Source: Alphaproteobacteria bacterium (GTDB lineage: Bacteria; Pseudomonadota; Alphaproteobacteria; BOG-932; Roseiterribacteraceae). From it: DNA of 7,367 nucleotides. Position 1 is the first letter of the stretch. Each line of letters starts with the position of its first letter. The DNA is taken from the NCBI GenBank assembly GCA_903970575.1, contig CAJCJC010000055.1:1-7367 (forward strand), read 5' to 3'. Positions 1-6,395 of the stretch are shown here, piece by piece. The notes beneath the pieces were generated by a model. It did no database searches. It saw only the letters and a list, made by a program, of their open reading frames with translations, and had not been told where the DNA came from. The translations under genes were made by a program, and so were the position numbers.

Positions 1-110
1 GTCAGCATCGTCGGCTCCCGAAAACCAAACCGACAGCCTATGAATCACCTATCCCCTGCTTCCGGAATCCCCCGAATCAATTTGTCGCAATCCGTCCACA
101 CGGCCTAGCT
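1..110. other. Left-edge stretch without a recognised gene
   Basis: No reading frame here gives a recognisable protein; the plus-strand frames close quickly or read as unfamiliar sequence. One hint exists on the minus strand: an ATG at 8-6 (read leftwards) is preceded, 6 bases away, by GGGAG (minus-strand reading of 15-19). This would suit a gene that diverges from accA and lies almost wholly outside the window. Only two codons are visible, so nothing can be said about its product. If it is real, this stretch is a divergent promoter region. Confidence 0.3.
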
Positions 111-123
111 TTGATATGCGATT

Positions 124-152
124 TTGGCGGCGCAATATGCATGTGTTATAGA
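124..152 (+). promoter_or_regulatory. Candidate sigma-70-type promoter of accA
   Basis: TTGGCG (124-129) and TATAGA (147-152) are separated by 17 bases. Each matches the TTGACA/TATAAT consensus at four of six positions, including the most conserved ones. Transcription would start near 159 and leave a leader of about 87 bases before accA. It is the best-spaced pair I see in front of accA, but matches of this quality also arise by chance. Confidence 0.35.
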
Positions 153-245
153 GCGCCTCCTCAATAAAAATCGTTCGATGATAATGGACATGACGTTTAG
201 CGCCATCGGCCAGTTTGATCTCTTCCCAGCAAGGTCCCTTTGACC

Positions 246-1202
246 ATGCTGCCAGCGCTCGATTTTGAAAAGCCGATCGTCGAACTGGAAGGCAAGCTGA
301 ACGAGCTGCGCAGCCTCTCCACCGGCGACATCAGCATCTCCGACGAGATTCAGAAGCTTGAAACCAAGCTCGATCGGCTCATCAAGCAGATTTATTCCAA
401 GCTGACGGGCGCCCAGAAGGTCCAGGTCGCGCGCCACCCGCTGCGCCCTCGTTCGGTCGATTACATCGCGGGGCTGTTCACTGAGTTCACGCCGCTCGCA
501 GGCGACCGTCGCTTCGCCGAGGATCTCGCGATCACAAGCGGCATCGGCAGATTCCGCGGCCGGTCATGCGTTATTCTGGGACATGAGCGCGGCCATGACA
601 CTGATACGCGCATCAAGCATAATTTCGGCATGGCGCGGCCGGAGGGTTATCGGAAGGCCGATCGGCTCATGATGATGGCGGACCGCTTCAAGCTCCCGAT
701 CATCACCTTTGTCGACACCATGGGGGCCTTCGCCGGTAAGGAAAGCGAGGAGCACGGCATTTCCGAGGCGATCGCGCATTGTCTCGAAACCAGTTTCAGG
801 CTCGAGGTGCCCGTCATCTCCCTGGTCATCGGCGAGGGCGGTTCCGGCGGCGCGGTGGCGGTCGCGGCGGCGGATAGGGTCTTGATGATGGAGCACGCCT
901 ATTACTCCGTCATAACGCCGGAAGGCTGCGCGGCCATCCTGTGGCGCAGCGGGGCCAACGCGCCGGACGCCGCCAACGCGCTGAAACTCACCGCGCAGGA
1001 TTTGAAGGAATTCGGCATCATCGACGAAATCGTGCCCGAACCCTTCGGCGGCGCGCATCGCCGCAAGGCCGAGGCGATCGCCAGCGCCGGGGACGCCATC
1101 GAACGCGCGCTCGATAGTCTTCGCGGGCTCGACGGCGCGCAGCTCAAGGCGCGGCGTCGGGAGAAGTTCCTGGCGATCGGCCGCGAGCCGGGCCTGCATT
1201 AA
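246..1202 (+). CDS. accA: Acetyl-CoA carboxylase carboxyltransferase, alpha subunit
   Basis: AccA pairs with AccD to form the cytoplasmic carboxyltransferase that moves the carboxyl group from biotin on AccB to acetyl-CoA, making malonyl-CoA for fatty-acid synthesis. From ATG 246 the protein has 318 residues, close to the 319 of E. coli AccA. Visible family marks are LDFEKP near the N-terminus (5-10), ARHPLRP (62-68), HNFGMARPEGYRKA (125-138), the glycine-rich GEGGSGGA (196-203), PEGCAAILW (225-233) and EPFGGAHR (265-272). A TTG two codons upstream (240) is possible, but ATG 246 places LDFEKP where relatives have it. The Shine-Dalgarno match is poor (AAGG at 231-234, 11 bases away). Residues 157-171 depart from the usual DTPGAYPG-GAEERGQ block (see findings). 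The downstream gene starts 11 bases after the stop and is probably cotranscribed. Confidence 0.96.
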   Translation: MLPALDFEKPIVELEGKLNELRSLSTGDISISDEIQKLETKLDRLIKQIYSKLTGAQKVQVARHPLRPRSVDYIAGLFTEFTPLAGDRRFAEDLAITSGIGRFRGRSCVILGHERGHDTDTRIKHNFGMARPEGYRKADRLMMMADRFKLPIITFVDTMGAFAGKESEEHGISEAIAHCLETSFRLEVPVISLVIGEGGSGGAVAVAAADRVLMMEHAYYSVITPEGCAAILWRSGANAPDAANALKLTAQDLKEFGIIDEIVPEPFGGAHRRKAEAIASAGDAIERALDSLRGLDGAQLKARRREKFLAIGREPGLH

Positions 1203-1213
1203 ACGAGCAAGGC

Positions 1214-1783
1214 GTGCCCCTGCCCGCCCCTGCGCCGCGCGCGCCGATTCATAATCGCACTATTGTTTGCGACGGGTATCGCCGCGACGACGGGCTTTGG
1301 GATATCGAAGGACGTCTCGTCGACACCAAGAGCTATGCTTTTCCAAATAGCTGGCGCAAGGAAGTTCCGCCGGGCGAACCGCTTCACGAAATGCTGGTGC
1401 GACTGACTGTCGACAACGATTTCATGGTTGTGGCGATCGAAACCGCCACTGAATATGCGCCGCACCCGAATTGCGGCGCGATCCTCCCGAATTTCCAGCG
1501 TCTCGTTGGAGTTCGGATCGGCGCGGGCTGGAGCCGCAAGGTGAAGGAGCTAACAGGTGGAGTCGAAGGTTGCGCCCATCATGTCGCATTGATCAATCTG
1601 CTGGCCACCGTCGCCTTCCAGACCATCGGTCCATTACTGGCGCGGGAGCGTCGAAAAGACGTCGGCGATAATCCGGCAGCCGCCAAATCCTTCGTGATCG
1701 ATAGCTGCCACATCTGGCGCGCCGAGGGCGAATGGGCGCAAGCCTTCTCCAAAGATCCTAACGGAACGCTCGCTGGCCGTTAG
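1214..1783 (+). CDS. DUF2889 family protein of unknown function
   Basis: The 189-residue protein matches what I know of the DUF2889 family; its biochemical role is unknown. Recognisable marks are HNRTIVCDGYRR (13-24), DGLWDIEGRLVDTK (26-39), GEPLHEMLVRLTVD (54-67), a cysteine at 87 in an otherwise conserved stretch, LPNFQRLVGVRIGAGW (91-106), GVEGCAHH (116-123) and DSCHIW (163-168). The spread Cys and His residues could suggest metal binding, but this is inference. No signal peptide or membrane segment is apparent, so it is probably cytoplasmic. The start is GTG 1214: no ATG is available before the conserved block, and MPLPAPAPR resembles N-termini of relatives. There is no good Shine-Dalgarno sequence; GGC abuts the start. 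With 11 bases between it and accA, translational coupling or a shared transcript is likely. It converges on the bolA-family gene, only 10 bases apart. Confidence 0.85.
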   Translation: MPLPAPAPRAPIHNRTIVCDGYRRDDGLWDIEGRLVDTKSYAFPNSWRKEVPPGEPLHEMLVRLTVDNDFMVVAIETATEYAPHPNCGAILPNFQRLVGVRIGAGWSRKVKELTGGVEGCAHHVALINLLATVAFQTIGPLLARERRKDVGDNPAAAKSFVIDSCHIWRAEGEWAQAFSKDPNGTLAGR

Positions 1784-1817
1784 CCGCCTTTGTTTACGCC
1801 CGGAGCGGGGCGAGCGT
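1766..1817. repeat. 8-bp inverted repeat across the convergent gene ends
   Basis: ACGCTCGC (1766-1773) is the exact reverse complement of GCGAGCGT (1810-1817), with 36 bases between. The arms sit in the last codons of the DUF2889 gene and of the bolA-family gene. No U-run follows on either strand, so it is not a standard intrinsic terminator. It may be a weak bidirectional structure or chance. Confidence 0.25.
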
Positions 1818-2063
1818 GAGCCTGAGCGCATGCACCCTGTCGCTCAGCTCCTCAGCCAAAACGGCATATACCATCCGCTGCTGTTCTATCCTGCTTTTTC
1901 CAACGAAGGCCGCTGACTCGAAAGCGACCGCGAAATGGCTTTCGCCTCTGGGATCGCGGCCGGCGTGGCCCGCGTGAAGATGGCTTTCGTCAACAATCTC
2001 TAGCGACGCGGGAGAGAAAGTGTCTTCCAGTTTCCGTCTTATCGTCTCCGCCACCTCACCCAT
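1794..2063 (-). CDS. bolA: BolA family protein
   Basis: BolA proteins are small cytoplasmic proteins that pair with monothiol glutaredoxins around [2Fe-2S] clusters; some also act in transcription or stress responses. The 89-residue product shows the family core: IRRKLEDTFSPASLEIVDES (8-27), the loop HLHAGHAG (28-35), GESHFAV (40-46), the FVGKSRIEQQRMVYAVLAEEL segment containing the conserved G-KSR-E--R (53-73), and VHAL with the C-terminal histidine (H78). His33 of the GH pair and His78 are likely cluster ligands by analogy with the family. An open frame extends upstream to 2168, but ATG 2063 has an excellent Shine-Dalgarno sequence (AGGAGG, 7 bases away) and gives the usual BolA length. It is transcribed divergently from the J-domain gene. 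A glutaredoxin partner is not in the window. Confidence 0.93.
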   Translation of the reverse strand: MGEVAETIRRKLEDTFSPASLEIVDESHLHAGHAGRDPRGESHFAVAFESAAFVGKSRIEQQRMVYAVLAEELSDRVHALRLTLAPLRA

Positions 2064-2076
2064 AGGGGCCCCTCCT
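2064..2076 (-). promoter_or_regulatory. Strong ribosome binding site of bolA, overlapping a palindrome
   Basis: On the minus strand AGGAGG (plus-strand CCTCCT, 2071-2076) lies 7 bases before ATG 2063 and decides the start in favour of the 89-residue form. The bases in between form part of a perfect 10-bp palindrome, AGGGGCCCCT (2064-2073), which overlaps the Shine-Dalgarno sequence by three bases. Confidence 0.8.
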
Positions 2077-2132
2077 CTCGTTCTAACTTCGGCGTAAAGC
2101 GACATAATCGGAGTTGCGGCGCAAGTGTCGCC

Positions 2133-2161
2133 TTGCTTGCCAACGCGGCCAACCCCATAAT
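2133..2161 (+). promoter_or_regulatory. Candidate promoter of the J-domain gene, possibly leaderless
   Basis: TTGCTT (2133-2138) and CATAAT (2156-2161) are spaced by 17 bases. The -10 matches TATAAT at five of six positions. Transcription from it would start about 7 bases downstream, that is at or next to ATG 2168. No Shine-Dalgarno sequence precedes that ATG, which fits a leaderless mRNA. It would be the main promoter for the J-domain, cobS and cobT genes. Confidence 0.45.
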
Positions 2162-2167
2162 TTCCCA

Positions 2168-2734
2168 ATGGAACGCGCCTCTTCCCGCTTCGATTTCAAG
2201 ACCGTCCAACCTCAGGAACGCCCCTGCGACAGCCCGGGTTGCGCGGGTGACGGCCTCTATCGCGCGCCCAAATCGGTCGATCAATTGCGAGACTATCACT
2301 GGTTTTGTCTCGATCACGTGCGGGAATACAATAAGTCGTGGAATTTCTGTTCGGGCCGCTCCCAATCCGAAATCGAGGCGATGATTCGTCGCGACACCAC
2401 CTGGGAGCGAGAGACGAGGCCGATGAGCCATTGGATGGCCCACGAACAACGCCTGCGCGCCGCCGCCCAGGCGTACGCCGCCGGTGAAGCGCGAAAAGCG
2501 AGCGACGCATGGGCGGAACGCCAGAGGTCACGCGAGCCCGATACGCCCGAAGCCGCCGCTTTGCGCGTTCTCGATCTACAACCGCCGGTCGACTATGCGG
2601 CGATCCGCGCGCGCTATATAGAGCTTGTGAAGCGCAATCATCCGGACACGAATGGCGGCGACAAGGCGTCAGAGGAGCGCCTGAAGACGATCAACCAAGC
2701 GTTGCAGGTCCTCAAGGCGGCCTATCTTGCCTAG
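2168..2734 (+). CDS. J-domain (DnaJ-like) protein with N-terminal Cys/His motif
   Basis: The 188-residue protein ends in a J domain (about 128-188) with the diagnostic HPD at 158-160, followed by TNGGDKASEERLKTINQA as in other J domains. J domains stimulate the ATPase of Hsp70 (DnaK). The N-terminal half has C20, C25, C47 and H50 (C-x4-C ... C-x2-H, in RPCDSPGC and WFCLDHVREYN), which could bind zinc; this is inference. The middle (about 90-128) is Ala/Arg/Glu-rich and probably helical. It lacks the G/F region and the CxxCxGxG repeats of true DnaJ, so it is a specialised J protein. ATG 2168 is preferred over GTG 2114 because relatives begin shortly before the Cys motif and a promoter -10 lies just upstream. 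cobS follows after 42 bases. This gene order beside cobST recurs in alphaproteobacteria, hinting at a role with the CobST chaperone complex, but no function is established. Confidence 0.88.
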   Translation: MERASSRFDFKTVQPQERPCDSPGCAGDGLYRAPKSVDQLRDYHWFCLDHVREYNKSWNFCSGRSQSEIEAMIRRDTTWERETRPMSHWMAHEQRLRAAAQAYAAGEARKASDAWAERQRSREPDTPEAAALRVLDLQPPVDYAAIRARYIELVKRNHPDTNGGDKASEERLKTINQALQVLKAAYLA

Positions 2735-2766
2735 GTATTGAATCTTGCAATCGGAAACGTAATCTC

Positions 2767-2770
2767 GGAG
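2767..2770 (+). promoter_or_regulatory. Ribosome binding site of cobS
   Basis: GGAG lies 6 bases before ATG 2777. It supports this start over the in-frame TTG at 2738, which would add 13 residues that are not typical of CobS. Confidence 0.7.
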
Positions 2771-2776
2771 TTATCC

Positions 2777-3766
2777 ATGGAGCCATCGACCGGCGCGGTC
2801 GGCTTGACAGTCACCCCTGACATTACCTTGTCGGTACGGCAGACCTTCGGCATCGATACGGATTTGAATGTCCCTGCTTACAGCAGCCCGACCGACCACG
2901 TTCCCGATATCGACGAAACTTACCGATTCGATCGCGAGACGACTCTGGCCATACTCGCGGGATTCGCGTTCAACCGCCGCGTGATGATCCAGGGTTATCA
3001 TGGCACCGGCAAATCGACCCATATCGAGCAGGTCGCCGCCAGACTGAACTGGCCCTGCATCCGCATCAATCTCGATAGCCATATCAGCCGCATCGACTTG
3101 ATCGGCAAGGACGCCATCGTGCTGAAAGATGGACAGCAGGTGACGGAGTATCGCGAGGGGCTGCTCCCCTGGGCGCTCCAGCATGCCTGCGCCGTGGTGT
3201 TCGACGAGTATGACGCCGGTCGTCCCGACGTCATGTTCGTTATCCAGCGGGTTCTCGAAGTGGAGGGTAAGCTGACGCTGCTGGATCAAAATCGGGTCAT
3301 TCGCCCGCATCCGGCTTTCCGCCTCTTTTCCACCGCCAACACCGTTGGCCTTGGCGATACGACCGGGCTTTATCACGGTACCCAACAGATCAATCAGGGG
3401 CAGATGGATCGCTGGAACATCGTCGCGACGCTGAACTATCTGCCGCATGACGCGGAGGTGGAGATCGTGATGGCGAAACTGCGCATGACAAGTCCCGAGC
3501 AGCGCGAATTGGTGAGCGCCATGGTGCGGCTGGCGGATTTGAGCCGGCAGGGATTCATGGCGGGCGATATCTCGACCGTGATGTCGCCGCGTACGGTGAT
3601 CACATGGGCCGAGAACAAAGCGATCTTCGGCGATGTCGCTTTCGCCTTCCGGGTCACGTTCCTGAATAAATGCGACGAGCTGGAGCGCCCGATCATCGCC
3701 GAATATTACCAGCGCTGCTTTGGGACCGAGCTTCCGGAAAGCGGCATCCGCGCGTTTTCCGCCTGA
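2777..3766 (+). CDS. cobS: Cobaltochelatase subunit CobS (AAA+ ATPase)
   Basis: CobS is the AAA+ motor of the aerobic CobN-CobS-CobT cobaltochelatase. With CobT it forms a chaperone-like complex that uses ATP while CobN inserts Co2+ into hydrogenobyrinic acid a,c-diamide in cobalamin synthesis. The 329-residue length is normal for the family. Visible elements are the N-terminal segment with FGID (24-27) and [11 protein letters not shown] (42-52), Walker [10 protein letters not shown] (73-81), DLIGKDA (107-113), Walker [14 protein letters not shown] (140-152), sensor-1 region [11 protein letters not shown] (184-194), a candidate arginine finger R212 in QMDRW, and SPRT (270-273). These distinguish it from generic MoxR ATPases. 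The start is ATG 2777 with GGAG upstream. It lies 42 bases after the J-domain gene and 21 bases before cobT, so the three are probably one operon. No cobalamin riboswitch is evident upstream. Confidence 0.96.
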   Translation: MEPSTGAVGLTVTPDITLSVRQTFGIDTDLNVPAYSSPTDHVPDIDETYRFDRETTLAILAGFAFNRRVMIQGYHGTGKSTHIEQVAARLNWPCIRINLDSHISRIDLIGKDAIVLKDGQQVTEYREGLLPWALQHACAVVFDEYDAGRPDVMFVIQRVLEVEGKLTLLDQNRVIRPHPAFRLFSTANTVGLGDTTGLYHGTQQINQGQMDRWNIVATLNYLPHDAEVEIVMAKLRMTSPEQRELVSAMVRLADLSRQGFMAGDISTVMSPRTVITWAENKAIFGDVAFAFRVTFLNKCDELERPIIAEYYQRCFGTELPESGIRAFSA

Positions 3767-3787
3767 TAAGTCAAACGGCGATCGATC

Positions 3788-5638
3788 ATGTCAGACGGCG
3801 AAACTCCGCTCGACGCGTTTAAGCGAGCCACCGCCGCGACCTTGCGGGCGATGTCGGCGCAGGATGACGTCGAGGTTGCATTTTCGAACGAGGCCCCGTC
3901 GGTCATGGGTAAGAGGGTTCGTATTCCGAACCCGGCCCGTGACCTGACCCCCCGGGATGCCGCCATCGCTCGGGGCGCGGCGGACGCGGTGGCGCTTAAG
4001 CTCAGGCATCACAATTCCGGCATCCACGCCTACCGGACGCCGCAGGCCGTTCCCGCCCGCGCGGCCTTCGATGCTTTGGAACAGGCGCGTTGCGAGGCGA
4101 TCGGCGCCGGCGAGATGGCCGGGGTCGCTGCGAATTTGGCGGTTGCGCTTGATGACCGTTGTCGTCGTCAAGGCTTTGAGCGGGCCACGGCGCGCGATGA
4201 CGCGATGCTGCCGGAGGTTCTGAAGCTTTTGGCGCGCGAGGCGATGACCGGCGACGCGCCCCCCCCGTCCGCCAGGGCCATGGTCGATTCCTGGCGGCCG
4301 TTTATCGCCGAGCATATGCCCACACGCTTCGATTCGTTGCAGAAACTGATCCACGATCAGGATGATTACGCCCGCGAAACGCGCAGGCTGCTGACTCAAC
4401 TCGCGCTCGATGTCGGTCCTGACATCGAGGAGACGGAAAGCGGCGCCGATCAATCCGATGATGGCGATCAGGATACCGAGGACCAATCCGAATCCGAGGA
4501 TCAGGGTGGGCAGACCGAACAACAATCGGGAGAAATGCGCCCGACGATCGGCGATGGCGATAGCGACGATCAGGCCCAAATCGAGGTAGCGATGAGCGAG
4601 GCCGCCGAAGGCGGCGACGGCTCCGAAGACGCCGATGACGACGCGACCCCAAAGCCCGGCCCTCCTGCGTCCGGAAACGAACGTGCCGTCTATCGCGCCT
4701 TCACCACGGAATTCGACGAGATCATCGAGGCGGACAAGCTGGCCGACCCCGAGGAGTTGGCCCGTTTGCGCCGCCTGTTGGATCAGCAATTACAGCATCT
4801 TCACGGAGTCGTCGCCCGGTTGGCCAATCGTCTGCAGCGCCGTCTTCTGGCCAAGCAGACCCGATCCTGGGATTTCGATCTCGAGGAGGGCATGCTGGAC
4901 ACGGCGCGGCTGGCGCGGGTGATCGTTAACCCAGTGCTGCCTTTATCGTTCAAGCAGGAAAAAAAGACCGAGTTTCGCGACACCGTGGTCTCGCTGCTGA
5001 TCGACAATTCGGGCTCGATGCGCGGGCGGCCGATCACCATCGCCGCGTTGAGCGCGGATGTTTTGGCGCACACGCTGGAGCGCTGTGGCGTCAAGGTGGA
5101 AATCCTCGGCTTCACCACCCGCGCCTGGAAAGGCGGCCAGTCGCGGGAGCGCTGGATCGCGGCCGGCAAACCGCCGACGCCCGGTCGTCTCAACGATCTC
5201 AGGCATATCATCTATAAATCCGCGGATGCGCCTTGGCGGCGGGCCCGTAAGAATTTGGGCCTGATGCTGCGCGAAGGGCTTTTGAAGGAGAATATCGATG
5301 GCGAGGCGCTGCAATGGGCGCATGCCCGCCTGATCGCGCGGCCCGAGCAGCGCCGCATCCTGATGGTGATCTCGGACGGCGCCCCGGTTGACGATTCGAC
5401 CCTGTCGATCAACAGCGGAAACTATCTCGAACAGCATCTGCGGCAGGTGATCACGAATATCGAGACGAATAGCTCGGTTGAACTCATCGCCATCGGTATC
5501 GGCCATGACGTTACGCGGTACTACCGGCGCGCCGTTACGCTGGTGGACGCCGAGCAACTCGGCGGGACAATGCTGGGTAAGCTATCGGAATTATTCGAGG
5601 CGGAAGGCGGCGGGGGACGCAGGCGCCGGGCGGCTTGA
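3788..5638 (+). CDS. cobT: Cobaltochelatase subunit CobT (VWA domain)
   Basis: CobT is the VWA-domain partner of CobS in cobaltochelatase. The 616-residue protein has an N-terminal domain (about 1-210, starting with [15 protein letters not shown]), a highly acidic, Gln/Ser-rich linker (about 212-290), a helical segment (about 298-360), [20 protein letters not shown] (360-379), and a C-terminal VWA domain (about 398-605). The metal-binding MIDAS is intact: DNSGS (D406, S408, S410), Thr443/Thr444 in GFTTRAW, and D530 in SDGAP. This is close to the size of known CobT proteins. The tail ends in Gly4-Arg4-Ala2. The start is ATG 3788, 21 bases after cobS, without a clear Shine-Dalgarno sequence, so coupling to cobS is likely. 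The linker contains repetitive DNA, and an uninterrupted run of eight C bases (4259-4266) encodes Pro158-160. The stop codon overlaps the -35 element of the next promoter. Confidence 0.95.
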   Translation: MSDGETPLDAFKRATAATLRAMSAQDDVEVAFSNEAPSVMGKRVRIPNPARDLTPRDAAIARGAADAVALKLRHHNSGIHAYRTPQAVPARAAFDALEQARCEAIGAGEMAGVAANLAVALDDRCRRQGFERATARDDAMLPEVLKLLAREAMTGDAPPPSARAMVDSWRPFIAEHMPTRFDSLQKLIHDQDDYARETRRLLTQLALDVGPDIEETESGADQSDDGDQDTEDQSESEDQGGQTEQQSGEMRPTIGDGDSDDQAQIEVAMSEAAEGGDGSEDADDDATPKPGPPASGNERAVYRAFTTEFDEIIEADKLADPEELARLRRLLDQQLQHLHGVVARLANRLQRRLLAKQTRSWDFDLEEGMLDTARLARVIVNPVLPLSFKQEKKTEFRDTVVSLLIDNSGSMRGRPITIAALSADVLAHTLERCGVKVEILGFTTRAWKGGQSRERWIAAGKPPTPGRLNDLRHIIYKSADAPWRRARKNLGLMLREGLLKENIDGEALQWAHARLIARPEQRRILMVISDGAPVDDSTLSINSGNYLEQHLRQVITNIETNSSVELIAIGIGHDVTRYYRRAVTLVDAEQLGGTMLGKLSELFEAEGGGGRRRRAA

Positions 5639-5662
5639 CTTGGAAGGCTATTGGCATATTCT
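5635..5662 (+). promoter_or_regulatory. Candidate promoter of parDE
   Basis: TTGACT (5635-5640) and TATTCT (5657-5662) are spaced by 16 bases, matching consensus at five and four of six positions. The -35 overlaps the cobT stop codon (5636-5638). It would give a leader of about 35 bases before parD, whose Shine-Dalgarno AGGGAAG lies at 5692-5698. Confidence 0.5.
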
Positions 5663-5667
5663 GCCAA
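5651..5667. promoter_or_regulatory. Candidate ParD/ParDE operator (inverted repeat)
   Basis: TTGGCA-TATTC-TGCCAA is a perfect 6-bp inverted repeat with a 5-base centre. It covers the -10 element of the promoter in front of parD. ParD-type antitoxins bind such palindromes as dimers and repress their own operon, so an autoregulatory operator is the simplest reading. No U-run follows it, so a terminator for cobT is less likely. Confidence 0.55.
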
Positions 5668-5702
5668 AAGCTTAGCGCATGCACTGTTATCAGGGAAGTT
5701 TC

Positions 5703-5993
5703 ATGCCAACTCGCAATGTCGTCCTCACCGATCACCATGAACAGGTTATTGAAACTTTGATCAGCGCGGGCCGCTATCAGAATGCGAGCGAAATACTCCG
5801 CGATGGGCTTCGCCTGATCGAACGTCGGGAGGCGGAAGACGCGGCGAGATTGATCGCCTTGCGGGAAGCGGCGCGGTCGGGTTTGGAAGCGATTGAACGC
5901 GGTGAATACGAAGAGTTCGATGACTTCGACGAATTGAAAAATTTTTTAGATGATGTGGCCGAGCAGGCGATCGCCCGCGAAAACCCGCAATAG
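5703..5993 (+). CDS. parD: ParD-type antitoxin (ribbon-helix-helix)
   Basis: The 96-residue protein is a type II antitoxin of the ParD family: it should bind and neutralise the ParE toxin encoded next and repress the operon. The N-terminal ribbon-helix-helix is clear: strand RNVVLTD (4-10), helix from about 11 to 21, the turn GRYQNASE (23-30) and the second helix ILRDGLRLIERRE (31-43). A helical linker (44-67) leads to an acidic C-terminus with EYEEFDDFDEL (68-78) and DD (83-84), the expected toxin-wrapping part. ATG 5703 is chosen over ATG 5679 because the family starts just before RNVVLT and because AGGGAAG lies 4 bases upstream. The stop codon abuts the start of parE. Codons are visibly richer in A/T than in cobT, as is common in transferred toxin-antitoxin cassettes. 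Confidence 0.92.
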   Translation: MPTRNVVLTDHHEQVIETLISAGRYQNASEILRDGLRLIERREAEDAARLIALREAARSGLEAIERGEYEEFDDFDELKNFLDDVAEQAIARENPQ

Positions 5994-6341
5994 ATGGCGA
6001 AGTCTCCATGGACTCTCAAGATTAGCGCGAAAGCTGAGCATGACCTTAACGCAACACTTCGCTGGACAGCCAAGAATTTTGGGTCGGCTCAAGCGCGCGT
6101 ATATTATGAAACGCTTCGCAGTGCGATTATTAGTCTTGCGGACGATCCGGAACCGATCGACAGCAAGCTACGGGATGATCTTTCTCCGGGAGTTCGCATT
6201 CTTCACGTTGGCAGGAAGGGCAGACGGGGTAGCCATGTTTTGATCTATCGCGTTCTAAATACGCGGAAGATCGTGGAGCTTAGCCGCATCCTGCACGACG
6301 ACATGGATTTACCGCGGCATATCCCGCCGACCAAACCATGA
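5994..6341 (+). CDS. parE: ParE/RelE-superfamily toxin
   Basis: The 115-residue protein fits the RelE/ParE toxin superfamily in its ParE branch. It has LKISAKAEHDL (8-18), the two-helix segment LRWTAKNFGSAQARVYYETL (22-41), LADDPEP (48-54), RDDLSPGVRILHVGR (60-74), the strand VLIYRV (82-87) and the terminal block RILHDDMDLPRHI (98-110). Characterised ParE proteins poison DNA gyrase; the target here is inferred from family membership only. Relative to short ParE toxins there is a small basic insert, KGRRGSH (75-81), also known in some relatives. The start follows the parD stop with no gap and has no Shine-Dalgarno of its own, so it should be made by translational coupling and in lower amount than the antitoxin. 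The frame is intact, so the pair is probably functional. Confidence 0.9.
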   Translation: MAKSPWTLKISAKAEHDLNATLRWTAKNFGSAQARVYYETLRSAIISLADDPEPIDSKLRDDLSPGVRILHVGRKGRRGSHVLIYRVLNTRKIVELSRILHDDMDLPRHIPPTKP

Positions 6342-6395
6342 GCATCCGCGTTAAGCCCCTCTCCTCTCGCTCTATTTTCCGATAGATCGCCCCCT

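Noticed and set aside
564..1199. Minus-strand frame of 211 codons opposite accA
   Set aside because: Codon-bias shadow of accA; the plus-strand product is unmistakable over the whole stretch.
1445..1451. GCCACTG, resembling the core of the B12 box of cobalamin riboswitches
   Set aside because: It lies inside the DUF2889 coding sequence, far from cobS, without the other conserved riboswitch elements.
2064..2168. Upstream extension of the bolA frame to 2168 (124 residues)
   Set aside because: The extra 35 residues are unlike BolA proteins, and ATG 2063 has a near-perfect Shine-Dalgarno sequence.
2738..2776. TTG start extending CobS by 13 residues
   Set aside because: ATG 2777 has GGAG at the right distance and gives the usual family length.
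3791..4789. Long minus-strand frame of 332 codons opposite cobT
   Set aside because: It is a shadow of the GC-rich cobT frame; the translation resembles no known protein and has no ribosome binding site.
5651..5667. Inverted repeat after cobT read as an intrinsic terminator
   Set aside because: The stem is only 6 bp and no U-run follows; its place over the parDE -10 fits an operator better.
5934..5947. A/T run in parD containing AAATTTT, which resembles a -1 frameshift heptamer
   Set aside because: Both shifted frames meet a stop within a few codons, so slippage would only trim ParD; there is no downstream structure and the zero frame is complete.
6338..6385. 15-codon frame overlapping the parE stop (ATGA) ahead of hisS
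   Set aside because: It has no Shine-Dalgarno and no His codons as an attenuator peptide would need; frames this short are frequent.
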